From: Pseudoips prasinana
Taxonomy: Eukaryota > Arthropoda > Insecta > Lepidoptera > Nolidae
DNA: 64,000 nt
NCBI GenBank assembly: GCA_951640165.1
Contig: OX621249.1
Span: 26,207,201-26,271,200 of the forward strand
Reading direction: 5' to 3'
Shown here: positions 44,177 through 55,633 of the stretch, one piece after another
Numbering within the stretch: the stretch's first letter is position 1
Layout: the number at the start of each line of letters is the position of its first letter
Program-made: the position numbers and the translations under genes
The notes under the pieces: model-generated
What the model was told of the DNA's origin: nothing
Databases searched by the model: none
The model's input: the letters and a program-made list of their open reading frames with translations, nothing else

Positions 44177-44419
44177 ACTAGCAGTGCCCGCGGACTTCGT
44201 TCCGCGTTATAAATATTTTTCCCCTGCCCGTTTGTCCCGCGTAATACAAGTGCGGGTTAAATTTTAAATTTTTCTAAATTTTTCATAGCTTATGACACTC
44301 CACAATAACATAGATCTCTATTGGTGAAATTATTTTGAAATCGGTACAGTAGATCCAGAGATTACCCCTTACAACGTCACAAACTCACAAACGTTACCTC
44401 TTTATTAAATTAGTATAGA
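44177..44419 (-). mobile_element. Short Helitron, reversed
   Basis: ACTAGCAGTGCCCGCGGACT start, 'gaaatcggtacagtagatcc' interior, 'aaattagtataga' end (TC start on the minus strand). Confidence 0.8.
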
Positions 44420-44885
44420 TATTTACAACCATCAGTGTTCAATAAAATGCTCTTCCCATTCTTATTCGAGCAACTAGTTATCACGTTTTAACGTAGAGTA
44501 GCAATTGCAAAAGGCGTCCCGTAAACCAACCTCCTCATGCATGAACTCGACTTGCCCCGAGTCGAACTTCGGACGCCAAAAAGACATTTTGGGTTAATAG
44601 TCTGCAGTAAGTTTGTACTGTCTAACTGTTAACGTCAGGTAATAAAAAAAAACTTCTGTTACGAAATAAACAGACTTCCGTCTTCGTCAATTAGCAATTA
44701 CTATTGGCAACAACTTTCTTAAGCAGAAAGCCATAAATTAGAAATAATATTTGCCTTGGAAAAGTATATTTTTCTGTAGTAAAACATCTAAAATATGTGT
44801 TTTGTAGATAATATGTGCAGAATACGTATTGAGAACATTTTTGGTATACATCCTACGAACATTGGGATATTTATAAATCATAGTA

Positions 44886-45260
44886 TCCAACTAATATTAT
44901 AAGTGGGAAAGTTTGTGAGTATGGATGTATGGATGTTTGTTACTCTGTCACTTAAAAACTACGGTACGGATTTTGATGAAACTTTGTAGTAATATGGATT
45001 ATACTGGGTTACTTATAAAACACCAACAACCTCGCAGGATTCGATAGCTACCACCATAAGCAACAACTTTTGTTCTACGAGTTCGGATATAACACAATAA
45101 AAGAAAAAAAATACACGGACGACTAGCGCTTAGAGAAATGGGTCATGTTCAAAGGCGCTCTCGTCTAGTCCTGCGAGGTTGTTGGTATTTTATATACGAA
45201 TAACAGATATTCTATAATTTATAAAGGTTAAAGCATGTGAATTCGTGGGGCACAGCTAGT
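44886..45260 (+). mobile_element. Short Helitron split by a TIR insertion
   Basis: TC start (TCCAACTAATATTATAAGTG), 'gatgaaactttgtagtaata', then an insertion (45014-45194), then 'tttataaaggttaaagcatg' and the terminus GGGGCACAGCTAGT. Confidence 0.8.
45014..45194. mobile_element. ~180-bp MITE with inverted repeats ACCAACAACCTCGCAGGA
   Basis: The 18-bp repeat ACCAACAACCTCGCAGGA at 45022 and its complement ending at 45186 are exact, and similarity extends outward through 'tataaaa'. Only one copy in the window. Non-coding. Its position inside a Helitron supports mobility. Confidence 0.75.
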
Positions 45261-45795
45261 TGTATACAAGGTATAACATAAATAGAGGACATAACAGATG
45301 AAGCGTTACATATAAAACTAAACTAATTAATCCGCGCCGCATTCTACCACCCTTGAAACGCAGAGTTTTTACTTTGATCCATCAACTATCATTTGCCATT
45401 GGAAACTATATTTTATACCACTGCAAATAAGAAACATAACTAATAATACTCTAACAACTAACACCATGTGACCCTTGGGAATTAGAAAACTATCTCTTGA
45501 AAATTTATTGCAAACCATCAAAATCTACAAAAGATATTAAATGTCATTACAACAATGAGTTCACTCTCTCACTTACCACCGAACAATATGCAAAAATTGC
45601 TGGTAAGTGAATATGCAAAGAAGCAAAAAGCACAACAAAGCCTTGAGTGTGAACAAAGACTGATTCATTATCGTAATAGACTTCTGACATAACACCGTCT
45701 AAATGCACTAATTACGTTAGATCACTCTTCTGAACTGTTTCTGAGTAACAATTACAATACGATAAAACAAAATCAGGTCAGTTGCTCCTTGCAAA

Positions 45796-46112
45796 TCTAT
45801 ACATATAATAAAATCGTAGAAAAGTCAAAACTGTACATTCAATATTTTTTTAAAGGATACTTGGGGCGTGATCTATAATTGATATCGAAGTTAAAAATAT
45901 AGGATTTAGAATTTTTGTCTGTGTGTCTGTTTGTCTGTACAATGTCCGGGCTAAATTAAAAAGGCACTGCATGGATTTACTTAAAATTTTGCATGAATAT
46001 TACTAAGAGGTCGAGTCAACATATAGGCTACATTTTATCACGCTATCACCTACGGGGTAGCTGTGATAATTTATAAAGTTTAACGCGGGTAAAACCGTGG
46101 GGCACAGCTAGT
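45796..46112 (+). mobile_element. Heli-300 copy
   Basis: TCTATACATATAATAAAATC to GGGGCACAGCTAGT, hairpin intact except one change (AACCGTGG). Confidence 0.85.
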
Positions 46113-46129
46113 ATCATAATAATTATAAT

Positions 46130-46665
46130 GTCTCGGACTAGCTAGAGGGACAACTGGAATGGATATTATACTGCACAAATGTGCGCGCAAACACAAGGGC
46201 AATTTCTATTCCATCCCCCTCATGAACCCATGGGATGACTAGCGACACGACTGAAAAGAGGTTAGGTACAGGACTCTTGAGGCACGGAGGTTGAATTTAT
46301 TATTATTATTATTTGTAATCAGGCAGGCAGTTGAAACAACTGATAATTGCCTGTATCTAGTACAATGAGTTAGCTTGTCTTTTTTGTTGTTATTATGTGC
46401 TTGTCTAGTCTGTTCTTAAATATGTTGGTATTTGGTGCTGACACTACATCTTGTGGTAGTTTGTTCCATTCTTTAACAACTCTGTTTGAAAAGAAATTCT
46501 TGTGGGGTATATTGTGTGAGAAGCGGGTCTGAAGTTTAAAGGTGTGACCTCTCAGACGGGTATTATTGTCTCGATTGAACAGATCTTTATTAGCAGAAAA
46601 ATATATAATCACTTTTTATGCCCGACCCGGAATTTCAAACCAGGACCATATTATCTGCAGTTGAA
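46130..46665 (-). mobile_element. SINE-D interrupted by a LINE end
   Basis: Left part 46130-46281 ('aatgtctcggactagctaga' to 'gaggcacggaggttgaa'), right part from 46619 ('atgcccgacccggaatttca'). Between them is a LINE fragment. Confidence 0.75.
46370..46612 (-). pseudogene. LINE protein extreme C-terminus
   Basis: Encodes RDNNTRLRGHTFKLQTRFSH, then FFSNRVVKEWNKLPQDVVSA and NIFKNRLDK before the stop. RVVxxWNxLPxxVVxAxxxxxFKxRLD is the standard end of jockey/CR1-like reverse transcriptases. The 3' UTR ends in (AAT)n at 46300. No stop codons within. Confidence 0.85.
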
Positions 46666-46744
46666 TAAGCTAGATCAATTAAGCCCACACTATACACTAA
46701 ATATCTATAGCTAAAGTTTGTAGCAAAGGTTTTAAAAAATTTGA

Positions 46745-47000
46745 CGGTCACCGTAGCCTAGTTGGTAGTGCTCCTGCCTACGAAGCTGGTGGTCGTGGGT
46801 TCGAATCCCGGTAAGTGCAAATATTTGTGTGATGAGCACGAATATTTGTTTCTGAGTCATGGATGTTTTCTATGTATATTAGTATTTATCTATCTATATA
46901 AGTATGTATATCGTCGCCTGGTACCCATAGTAAAGGTTTGCTTAGTTTGGGGCTAGGATGATCCGTGTGACATTGTCCCACAATATATAATATAGATATT
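46745..47000 (+). mobile_element. SINE-A, full length
   Basis: GGTCACCGTAGCCTAGTTGG head, intact B box GGTTCGAATCC, body and tail as at 143 and 32163. Confidence 0.9.
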
Positions 47001-47155
47001 ATAATATTGACCAGACTTAAAATTTTCTTAACAGTCACCGATTTGAAATAGGCTCCCAAACAATGGAGAAATCTTGTGATATACATACAAAAATCATATA
47101 TATAACCGAATTAATAAATTGTGTTATGATGGAAACGAATTTTCTTACATACCTT

Positions 47156-47468
47156 ACTAGCTGTGCCCCGCGGTTTTACCCACGTTAAACTTTATAAATT
47201 ACCACAGCTCCTCCCCCGCAGGTGATGGCGTGATAATATGTAGCCCATATGTTGACCTGACCTCTTAGTAATATTCATGCAAATATGAAGTTAATCCATG
47301 CAGTACTTTTTGAGTTTAACCCGGACATACATACAGACAAATAGACAAATATTCTAAAAACTATATTTTTGGGTTCGATATCAATTGTAGATCACACCCC
47401 AAGTATCCTTTTTAAAAAATATTCAAAGTACAGTTTTGACTTTTCTACGATTTTATTCTATGTATAGA
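47156..47468 (-). mobile_element. Heli-300, reversed
   Basis: ACTAGCTGTGCCCCGCGGTT to TTTTATTCTATGTATAGA. Complete. Confidence 0.85.
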
Positions 47469-47569
47469 TCTTACATAAAGCTGTTATTTTATCAGAACCA
47501 GATAGTGTTCCAACCGTTTAAGAACATCCAAACTATCGAGTAATAATCATATCTCATTCTCCCTTTCTT

Positions 47570-47800
47570 TATCATATGGGTAGTGGTTACCCACGTGCCA
47601 TAGTTTTTCATCATAAGTCTCTGACATGGCTTAAGTAATACGTTCTAAAAAAATCTACCGGGAACGACGGCTTAACGTGTCCTACGAAGTACGAAAGCGC
47701 TCAAATATAAAACTACTTTGACGGTCACCCATCTATAGACAGACCGCGCGCCTAGGTGCTTTATCTCACCAAACACTTGAGTACACCGATGAGTGCAGTG
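47570..47800 (+). mobile_element. Repeat K copy
   Basis: 'gtagtggttacccacgtgcc', 'cgacggcttaacgtgtccta' and 'gacggtcacccatctataga' match 56059-56340. Confidence 0.65.
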
Positions 47801-48240
47801 GCTGATTGAAGGAGGAGTGGCGTCATATTGAACAAAGAGATCATCTCAAGCAATTTCCAAACCCAAATTAGTAGCATGCCATAATTTGCTAACTAACTAA
47901 ATTACGAAAATAACGACTTGTTCATATACTGACGAGACGTGTGACAAATCATTACAAAATTTTGACGATTTGACATACATTCTCATTACACATTATATCT
48001 TAAATAATAGTCAAAGAATTTCTGTATCGCAACTATTTAAGACACAAGTACAGTTGGGTTCTTAATTAACTGCATAAGCTCTGAGGAAATTTATTCAGCA
48101 CCTGGGTTTTAACCGTTAACATCGGTGTAATAGTTACCATATCAATTTAAACCCTACTGCGTTCTAATAAGATCTTAAACCAATTAGTTATGAACATACG
48201 CTATGGCCGTTAAGCAGAAGTATAGTCTCATACAATCTTA
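47801..48240. other. Spacer, nothing recognised
   Basis: No supported feature. Confidence 0.45.
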
Positions 48241-48777
48241 TCTATAAATATAATAAAATCGTAGGAAAGTCAAAACTGTACATCGATTTTTTTTTAAAAG
48301 GATACTTGGGGCGTGATCTACAATCGATACCGAAGCCAATAATAATTAAGTTTTTAGAAATATAATAAAATCGTAGGAAAGTCAGAACTGTACATTGAAC
48401 AATAATAATTAAGTTTATAATAAAATCGTAGGAAAGTCAAAACTGTATATTCAACATTTTTAAAAGGATACTTGGGGCGTGATCTGCAATAGATATCGAA
48501 GCCAAAAATATAGTTTAAAAGGATACTAGGGGCGTGATCTACTATGGATATCGAAGCCAAAATATAGTTTTTAGAATTTTTGTCTGTTTATCTCTTTGTC
48601 TGTATGTATTTCCGGGCAAAACTCAAAAAGTACTGAATTGACTTCAAATTTTGCATGAATATTACTAAGAAGTCGGGTCAACATATAGGCTACATATTAT
48701 TACGCTATCACCTAAGGGGGAGGAGCTCTAATAATTTGTAAAATTTAACGTGGGTAAAACTGCGGGGCACAGCTAGT
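48241..48777 (+). mobile_element. Heli-300 enlarged by internal duplications
   Basis: TC start and CACAGCTAGT end are normal, but the length is 537 bp. The 'ataataaaatcgtaggaaag' block occurs three times (48248, 48359, 48417) and the 'gatacttggggcgtgatct' block three times (48300, 48468, 48523). Confidence 0.85.
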
Positions 48778-48899
48778 ATTAAATAAATTAGATTTTAGAA
48801 CTGGTCCTGTTCAATTTTCACCCGAGACAAACCTTTGTGTCTGAGCACGATTGTGTGTTCTTATTTCGAAATATATAGTGTCGGCAAGAATGTAACGTA

Positions 48900-49034
48900 G
48901 AGACGCCAGCACATCAAGCTACCCTAATCTGTCAAATTTCCCCAATTGAAAGTGAACCTTATGCTTATGTAATAAAGTTGAAAATCTATAAAATAAATTT
49001 GACAGATTGGGGTAGCTGGATGTGCTGGCGTCTG
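48900..49034. mobile_element. MITE-135 copy 4, inverted core
   Basis: 135 bp between TA pairs; the central block is in the opposite orientation from copies 1-3, as in copy 6. Confidence 0.88.
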
Positions 49035-49309
49035 TACATAAATAAAACATAATAATCATAGTGGAATTGATAACTTTCGAAGTTGATAAAAAATATATTC
49101 TTTTGGGTATGTTCAGATAGCCGTAAAAATTTTGTTCAAATCGGTTATAACAAATAGAACTGGAAGTCGCTTCTATGTATTTTTATTAAGAAAGTCAGTA
49201 TTATAATTATCACGACGCAACGATTCCGATCAACCTTTTTGGACGGTTAACACTAATTATCTAACAACCTAAAACGCCGAGCATGTATGAAGAATATAAT
49301 AACAGAAAA

Positions 49310-49390
49310 CGAGGCAAAGATCGTGACAATTAGAAATCCGTTGTCTCTGCCTACCCCTCTGGGATACAAGCGTGAGTCTATGTATGTATC
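49310..49390 (-). repeat. 'cacgcctgtttccc' repeat, reversed
   Basis: 'gttgtctctgcctacccctc' and 'aagcgtgagtctatgtatgt', the mirror of 8196-8285. Confidence 0.75.
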
Positions 49391-49810
49391 TAACAATCTG
49401 TATACAAATATAATTCAATAAGATATGACTTCAAAGTTAATAGCTCCAGACTTCATTTATTTAATGCATTAGCCACATTAAGATAATAACAGTGCCTTTA
49501 TTAAATCATTACGTATGGTCAAAGTAAGTCACTTTTACTACACTATTAAATCTAATACTTCCTTTTGTGTAAAAGAAATATAGTCCTTATTGTAACGACT
49601 CAGTAACCATAATAGCGTGCAGTAATTTGATATTGGGTATTGACAGACTATGTTTCCACCTGTATGTCAGTTGGAGCGTTCGATATAGTCTCAAGGTTTT
49701 CCCTTTGTGAATGTAATTTATAACGCAATCTCATTCTCAAGTGCAGGATGTATATGTTAGTTGATCAAATTATGGTAAGTACTAATATAACACAATAATT
49801 AATTAATAAT
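49391..49810. other. A/T-rich spacer
   Basis: Nothing supported. Confidence 0.45.
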
Positions 49811-50040
49811 GACGGGCCTGTTGGAGAGGTTGGTGAACACTTGCCTTTCACGCCGTACGTCGAGTATTCGATTCCCACCCAGGACAGATATTTGTGTGCA
49901 TGAACATGTCTATTTGTCCTGAGTCTGGGTGTAATTGTTTATATACATAATTACGTATTAACAAAAGACAAGTAGTATATCAGTTATCTGGTTTCTAATA
50001 ATATCATTCCATAGTAAAAGCTCTGCTTAGTGTGATCATG
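49811..50040 (+). mobile_element. SINE-B, plus arm of an inverted pair
   Basis: Head 'acgggcctgttggagaggtt', B box GTATTCGATTCCC, body, ends at 'gctctgcttagtgtgatcat'. Meets the reversed copy tail to tail. Confidence 0.85.
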
Positions 50041-50044
50041 GGCC

Positions 50045-50232
50045 ATCATTCGCACACGGCCATCTGATCCCAAACTAAGCAGAGCTTGTACTATGGAAAC
50101 CAGATACTTACGTTGTATATACATATACTATTTTTCTTTTATAAATACATACTTATATAGATAATTGAGACTAAGTACAAACAGGCATGTTCGGCACACA
50201 AATATCTGTCCTTGGTGGGAATCAAACCCATT
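50045..50232 (-). mobile_element. SINE-B, minus arm of an inverted pair
   Basis: 'attcgcacacggccatctga' to the B box side 'gtgggaatcaaacccattcg', where a TA microsatellite begins. Confidence 0.85.
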
Positions 50233-50239
50233 CGAACAC

Positions 50240-50241
<2 letters not shown>

Positions 50242-50311
<70 letters not shown>
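50242..50311. repeat. (TA)n microsatellite, ~34 repeats
   Basis: Uninterrupted alternating TA. The apparent open frame across it (poly-IY) is not a gene. Confidence 0.95.
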
Positions 50312-50315
<4 letters not shown>

Positions 50316-51169
50316 ATATTTTTACTTATTTAATTCAAACCGACTTAAATTTACATTTGATTTACGTTGAACTAGTAAATTTAATTAAAATCCATGAACA
50401 ATATGAGATGAAAAAATTACTTAATTAGTTCTTACATGTGTGTTAATTATAAGATGTGCTTGTGTGAAAGACACAGTCTACTTATCGCCTTCATTCTTAG
50501 ATAACAGTATAACAGTGTGGCCAAAAAATGAGAACAAATTTACTAGTATATGTATCTAAAGCTACGGATCCTTTGGGCAAATAGTTTGTGGCCGACTATT
50601 TGCCTCCCATGTATTTTTGGAACGAAATTCCTTATCGCGCGTTGTGAAAGGGGGCTAGACGGAAAAAAATCTTACAAAAAGTTGTCACGACACTTTTTGC
50701 AGCTGTGCGGCGTACGCATGTTTCTCTCTCTCTCTCTCTCTCTCTTATAGAAAGCAAGACAGATATTTTCATTTCTATTTCGCATTGAACAGTGTGGTGT
50801 CGCGACGATTATTTTTGTTGAGTGTTTACAGGTTTTTTGTACATAATAAATAATAAGACAATACCCGTATGGAACGAAGTTCGTTCCATCCGGGTGTCCC
50901 GTGACACCTCTCAAGTTTTTTTTTCTCACACGAAAAAAGGTTCTCTATTCGGTTGATGTCGTAATCGATTTGATTGAAATGCGAGTCAATTTTCCAGTCA
51001 TAATGGAGATTACTCATCCTCTCTCTTTAACTTAAGTGTTGTGCAGTTGTCGGTGTTGCAGTTTCCAGCCTTCTCTATCGTTTGTTTTCTCCTGAACTTC
51101 TTTGTAAACTTCCATTTTCACAACTTCCTTCACCTGGTCTATATATTTACGTCTCGGTTGGCCATGGTA
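50312..51169. other. Spacer with (CT)n and a small palindrome
   Basis: A (TC)11 run at 50722-50745. 50863-50895 is a near-perfect palindrome (ACCCGTATGGAACGAA / complement with one mismatch, 1-nt loop). No gene. Confidence 0.5.
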
Positions 51170-51400
51170 TCCATGTGGGATATATTATAACGCAAAAGTG
51201 TGAGTGTCGCTTATTCCCACGATCCCATTTAACAGGCTAGGTGATCAGATCAGGGAATGTACAGAATTGACGGCATAACGTCCTCTCCGAGGCACAGGAG
51301 AAAAACACCATCAACAAGGATTGTTCTTAACCAATAAATCCTAATCACTCTTTTCGTTCTATGCCGGGATTTGAACCCAGATTCTGCGGTTGAACACAAA
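51170..51400 (-). mobile_element. Diverged SINE-D relative
   Basis: 'atgtgggatatattataacg', 'gtcctctccgaggcacagga' and B box region 'gggatttgaacccagattct' follow the SINE-D layout with many changes. Confidence 0.6.
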
Positions 51401-51657
51401 TTATAATTATATTATATACAGGGTGTTTGAGATGTTTTCCTTTTGCTGCTGAAATATATTTAGTTAAAATCGATTATTTATATTGGAATTTGAATGAAAT
51501 GAATTTTGTAAAAAGTAAAAAAAGAAAATATGTGGGACGCAAACAGTTTGCCGCCAACTATTCGCTAAGTTCGTAGCTTAAGTAGAAGAATCTCGTTGCT
51601 TTGCGGAAACAAATTATGTACAATGCTCGCATTCGAAATATTATCTGTTGTTAAGTA
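51401..51657. other. Short spacer
   Basis: Opens with 'tatacagggtgtttgag', a word common at DNA transposon ends, but no partner end was found. Confidence 0.35.
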
Positions 51658-51752
51658 CAGACGCATAAGGTTCAACTTTAGCACAAACGCATAAGGTTCA
51701 CTTTAATTGGGCAAATTTGACAGATTGAGGTAGCTTGATGTGCTACCGTCTG
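51658..51752. mobile_element. MITE-135 copy 5, internally rearranged
   Basis: 95 bp between TA pairs. The left repeat has lost most of its sequence and 'cgcataaggttcactttaat' is partly duplicated (51662 and 51689). Confidence 0.8.
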
Positions 51753-52562
51753 TACATTAAATATTATATAACTATACTTACTGAAAAGTAACGTAATAGT
51801 TATTCAATTTTATACTTACAGTTTTTGAAGATTTACTTTTGGCAAATCGTATTAATTAACAATCAAGCGGTTAAATTAAAATATAGGTAGTTAGGTATAT
51901 ATCTACTTTTTTTTGAAGTGAAAACTTCTTTAGCCGTGTTGTGCACTTTTTGGTTGTACATAAATCATAGAACTCGCGTTACCGTCACGTCACGCTTCTA
52001 CATATTTAGATTAGAAGCAAAAAAAATATTTTTCACTTCTATAGGCAGTCCCAAAAAACTACTTCGCATTTATTGTTAAATAACAATAAATGCGGGGTAG
52101 TTTTTTATGATCCTGATCGTTTATTATTATGATTATTATTTACCGATTTCTCAGAGGGAAGTAGTCAATAACCTAAGTTACACAATATAATGGTCAAAAA
52201 ACTAGCGCACTGCACCAAAATACTAAACTCACCAAATAACCAAGTCGGTGTATTAAGTATTCTTCGCAGCGCAATTATTCGGTAGGACTTTATATCTCAC
52301 CACAATTCAAATAACACAATAAACAATGCACAATACCTACAACTTAACAAAAGTCTCCACGGTGCGTTTAAAATAATACAAATTATATCAAGAAACAAAA
52401 AAGGCGCCAATCGTTCATTCATTGACAACTACCAAAAACAAAAGCATGCGCAAACAGCGGCGCAGAAGCTCTTTTTTTGTCAACCAAAGAGTAATTATAG
52501 CGAAATGGTTATTTGAATTCAGTGTACTATAATAAACTAGAAGTATTTGTTAACTCATGGTA
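51753..52562. other. Spacer with one palindrome
   Basis: No gene or family. See the inverted repeat at 52053-52106. Confidence 0.45.
52053..52106. repeat. Inverted repeat, 26-bp arms, 2-nt loop
   Basis: AAAAAACTACTTCGCATTTA... against its complement, two mismatches (TT/CC), loop AA. Confidence 0.9.
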
Positions 52563-52697
52563 CAAACGCCAGCACATCAAGCCACCCCAATCTGTCAAAT
52601 TTCTCCAATTGAAAGTGAACCTTATGCTTATGTGATAAAGTTGAAAATATATTAAAGAAATTAGACAGATTGGGGTAGCTGGATGTGTTGGCATCTG
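52563..52697. mobile_element. MITE-135 copy 6
   Basis: 135 bp; left TA at 52561-52562, right duplication decayed (CA). Ends AAACGCCAGCACATC and GATGTGTTGGCATCTG. Confidence 0.85.
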
Positions 52698-53434
52698 CAC
52701 TCGTTGTTATTTCATTCGCAGCTCTGTCGTTCGCTAAATTTAGGTATTTTATACAATATAACAGTATTGTCAGCGCTTTTGAAGAAAGTGCAGCTGTTAT
52801 GTTCCAGCGGACTTTTTCAAAATTTACTTTTGTCTTTTACTAAAATATTTGTTATTTCTTCTGTGTCTGGGTATGATTTATCTATAATATGCATGTATTT
52901 TGAAATGTATAAGTAAGTTTATATGTGGTCTGTGTTAGTAGTCCCAATAATGTTATATAGTATTTATTTATATAGTAACATACATATTAATATAATCCTT
53001 TACATTATGCTGGTACTGATTTCTGAACATTTTGATATAGTTTCCAATTTAATCTGACAAAATGGCGGATTTTTTTTTTTTTTTAATTATATTAAATGGT
53101 GCAACCGAGATGGCTACGCGCGGAGCTCTGGGCGTTAAACCATGGTCTTACACAATTATTATGATGGGTGTGTCTATCTTTACATGCAAACCAAATCGTT
53201 AGGAACCAGCAGTTTGACATTTGGACACTGTTATTATCACCAGTGACCTGACATATTGTTGTTGCCTGTAATAGCCAAAGGCCATAGATAATAAACAATT
53301 TCTTTAATACTTAGTTACCTAATCTTGTAGTACATTTTGAAATATTCACTGTGATCTATTCGAAGAACAATTTCGGGAGAATATTTGCATGTAATTTTGT
53401 ACGTTTAATGATTGATTCAAAAGTATATGTAAGA
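52698..53434. other. Spacer with a SINE 3' scrap
   Basis: 52861-52960 carries 'ctgtgtctgggtatgattta', a fragment of the SINE type at 43742. Otherwise nothing. Confidence 0.4.
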
Positions 53435-53739
53435 GAGGTAGGGCACAGCGTTCTTTCGCTCGAAGAGCAGCCCGACTGGGGAAGTACCTCCACCTTACAG
53501 AAGACATTCCTTAATAATAACATTAATAATTTAATGTTGTGTTTCTGAGTGTGAGTAAGGTCGCCAGAGCTCATCGGGAGGGGGGAAGTTTCAGCAACAC
53601 TTGTTGCTGACTCTTAAAGGCCGGCAACGCACCCGCGACTCCTCTGGTGTTGCGAGTGTCCATGGGCGGCGGTGATCACTTACCATCAGGTGACCTACTT
53701 GCTCGTTTGTCAACTTCTGACATAAAAAAAAAAAAAAAA
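53435..53739 (+). mobile_element. Retroposon H copy 2 (~300 bp, poly-A)
   Basis: Starts GAGGTAGGGCACAGCGTTCT at exactly the same base as copy 1 and ends in A16. 'catgggcggcggtgatcact' is conserved. Confidence 0.85.
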
Positions 53740-53984
53740 TGTGGTTTATTTCAGCTTCCTCGCATTAAGCGCCATCTTTGATTTAGTAAATATATCGTTA
53801 TTTTAGTTTTATAGTAATTGAATGTTGTTTAAATATTATATCATATATCTATATATACATATATATCATTTATTGATTGTAGGATATTATTACTTATTTT
53901 TATCTTTTGTATGTATATGTAAATTCTAAGTCTGAAATAAAACTTATTCAATACATAATAGACCACTATTATATAACAAACTCT

Positions 53985-54190
53985 TTTTTAGGGTTCGTAG
54001 CCAAGTGGCAAAAAACAGGACCCTTCTACATTCGTCATGTATGTCTGTATGTCCATCCGTATGTCACAGCCCCTTTACACCGCATTAAGATTTACACGAG
54101 AAATAGAAAAATAAAAACAATAATTTTTGTGGGTTCCACATACTTAGAACCGAAACTCAATCTTTTTTCATCACACCCGAGCATGTGGAT
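53985..54190. repeat. Repeat related to 4250-4560
   Basis: 'agggttcgtagccaagtggc' and 'gtatgtctgtatgtccatcc' parallel the other copy read in reverse. Confidence 0.45.
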
Positions 54191-54389
54191 CTATGGATAG
54201 ATCTTCAAAAATTAAACGTTTCAAATATATTATTTTTCTAAACTGAATAGTTGTCTCTAGAGAGACTTCCAAAGTAGAAAAATATGTGTAACCCGAGATT
54301 TGAACCTAGGACTCCATTGTTTGTGGCTACATACACTACTGCTCTCCCAAGGATCTCCACAACATATATTCTCTTATGATCAGAACATA

Positions 54390-54545
54390 GCTATAAGAAG
54401 GCCACTGCTGGACATAAGCCTCCCCAAGAACATCTTGGAGGATATGCCATAATCGCCACGCTTGGCAGTCGGGTTGGCGATCGCAGTATGATGGTCATAG
54501 TACTCAGAAAGAAGCTGCTGCCCTTCCCCTGATAGATGTTCCCAC
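54390..54545 (-). mobile_element. tail-2 fragment
   Basis: 'ggccactgctggacataagc' to 'tcccctgatagatgttccca'. Confidence 0.7.
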
Positions 54546-54924
54546 GATAACACTACTTTATTTACCTTGTACATGTATAAAGTAAATCTTAAAACCAACT
54601 TATCTCAAATCTACATAATTCTTACTTTCAGCGTCTACACTCACAGGTTTCACTCTAATTAGCTCTACAATGTTATAATAACTAATAATTAACTTGCATT
54701 TAGTATTTAAAATCTCATCACAGCAACTTGATTGCTGCAAACGTATTCAATTATGCTAAAGATGATTTCATAAGATAACAATATCTAACAGGTACCTTAT
54801 TTGGACTGGTCTATATAAGGCACTCTTAAAGATACAGGTAGTACGATAGACAGAAGTTCAGGTTGTATACCCCGTCCAAATTGATTATTCTACATTATAT
54901 TTCCATATGCTGTGTAGTGTGTGT

Positions 54925-55316
54925 TGCCAGTGATGACTTACGGAACAGAGACGTAGTCACTCAATATGGGCCTTATAAGAAGGCTCAAGGTCACCCAAAG
55001 AGCAATGGAGAGGGCTATGCTCGGAGTTTCCCTGCGGGATCGAATCAGAAATGTCGATATCCGCAGGTGGACCAAAGTCACCGACATAGCCCGAAGAATT
55101 GCAAAACTGAAGTGGCAGTGGGCGGGGCACATAGCTCGTAGAACCGACGGCCGTTGGGGCAGAAAGGTTCTCGAGTAGCGAAGGCCCCTTACAAAATGGA
55201 TTGATGATCTTGTGCGTACCGTTGGAAACCGCTGGATGCGAATAGCGCAAGACCGGCAATTGTGGAGATCTTTGGTGGAGGCCTTTGTCCAGCAGTGAAC
55301 GTCTTTCGTCTGATAT
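54925..55316 (+). pseudogene. RTE-like LINE reverse transcriptase, C-terminal ~130 codons
   Basis: The longest RTE tail in the window. Plus-strand translation gives MTYGTET, stop, SLNMGLIRRLKVTQRAMERA then MLGVSLRDRIRN, WTKVTDIARRIAKLKWQWAG, HIARRTDGRWG, stop, then WIDDLVRTVGNRWMRIAQDR, QLWRSLVEAFVQQ, stop, ending in an imperfect (ATG)n. Order and wording match the end of RTE-type endonuclease/reverse transcriptases common in Lepidoptera. Three in-frame stops but almost no frameshift: a young dead copy, 5'-truncated. Confidence 0.88.
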
Positions 55317-55339
55317 GATGATAAAAATGATGACGATGC

Positions 55340-55608
55340 TGTGTGGCTGACGGTGTAGAATATCACCACCCCATCTCATCCCGTGGGGTGCGTAGACGTC
55401 GTCCCAATGGAACATCTATCAGAGACCGGGCAGCAATGTCTCTCTGTGTATTATGACTATCGTACTGCGATCGCCAACCCGTCTACCGAGCGAGGCGATT
55501 ATGACATATCCCAAATTATGGACACAACCCGATTGTGGAAATCTTTTGGGGAAGCCTTTGTACAGCAGTGGAAGTCATTCGGCTGACATGATGATGATGA
55601 TGATATTT
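55340..55608 (+). mobile_element. tail-2 repeat, full length
   Basis: 'gctgtgtggctgacggtgta' to 'cattcggctgacatgatgat' with (ATG)n tail. Directly follows the RTE tail, both plus strand. Confidence 0.8.
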
Positions 55609-55633
55609 AGATCACTGTAAACATTTATTGTTA

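Noticed and set aside
50165..50428. 87-codon open frame
   Set aside because: Mostly poly-IY from the TA microsatellite.
51425..51440. 'acagggtg' word as a transposon end
   Set aside because: No inverted partner or target duplication found nearby.
54938..55415. 143- and 152-codon minus-strand frames
   Set aside because: Antisense shadows of the RTE reverse transcriptase fragment, whose plus-strand translation is clearly the coding one.
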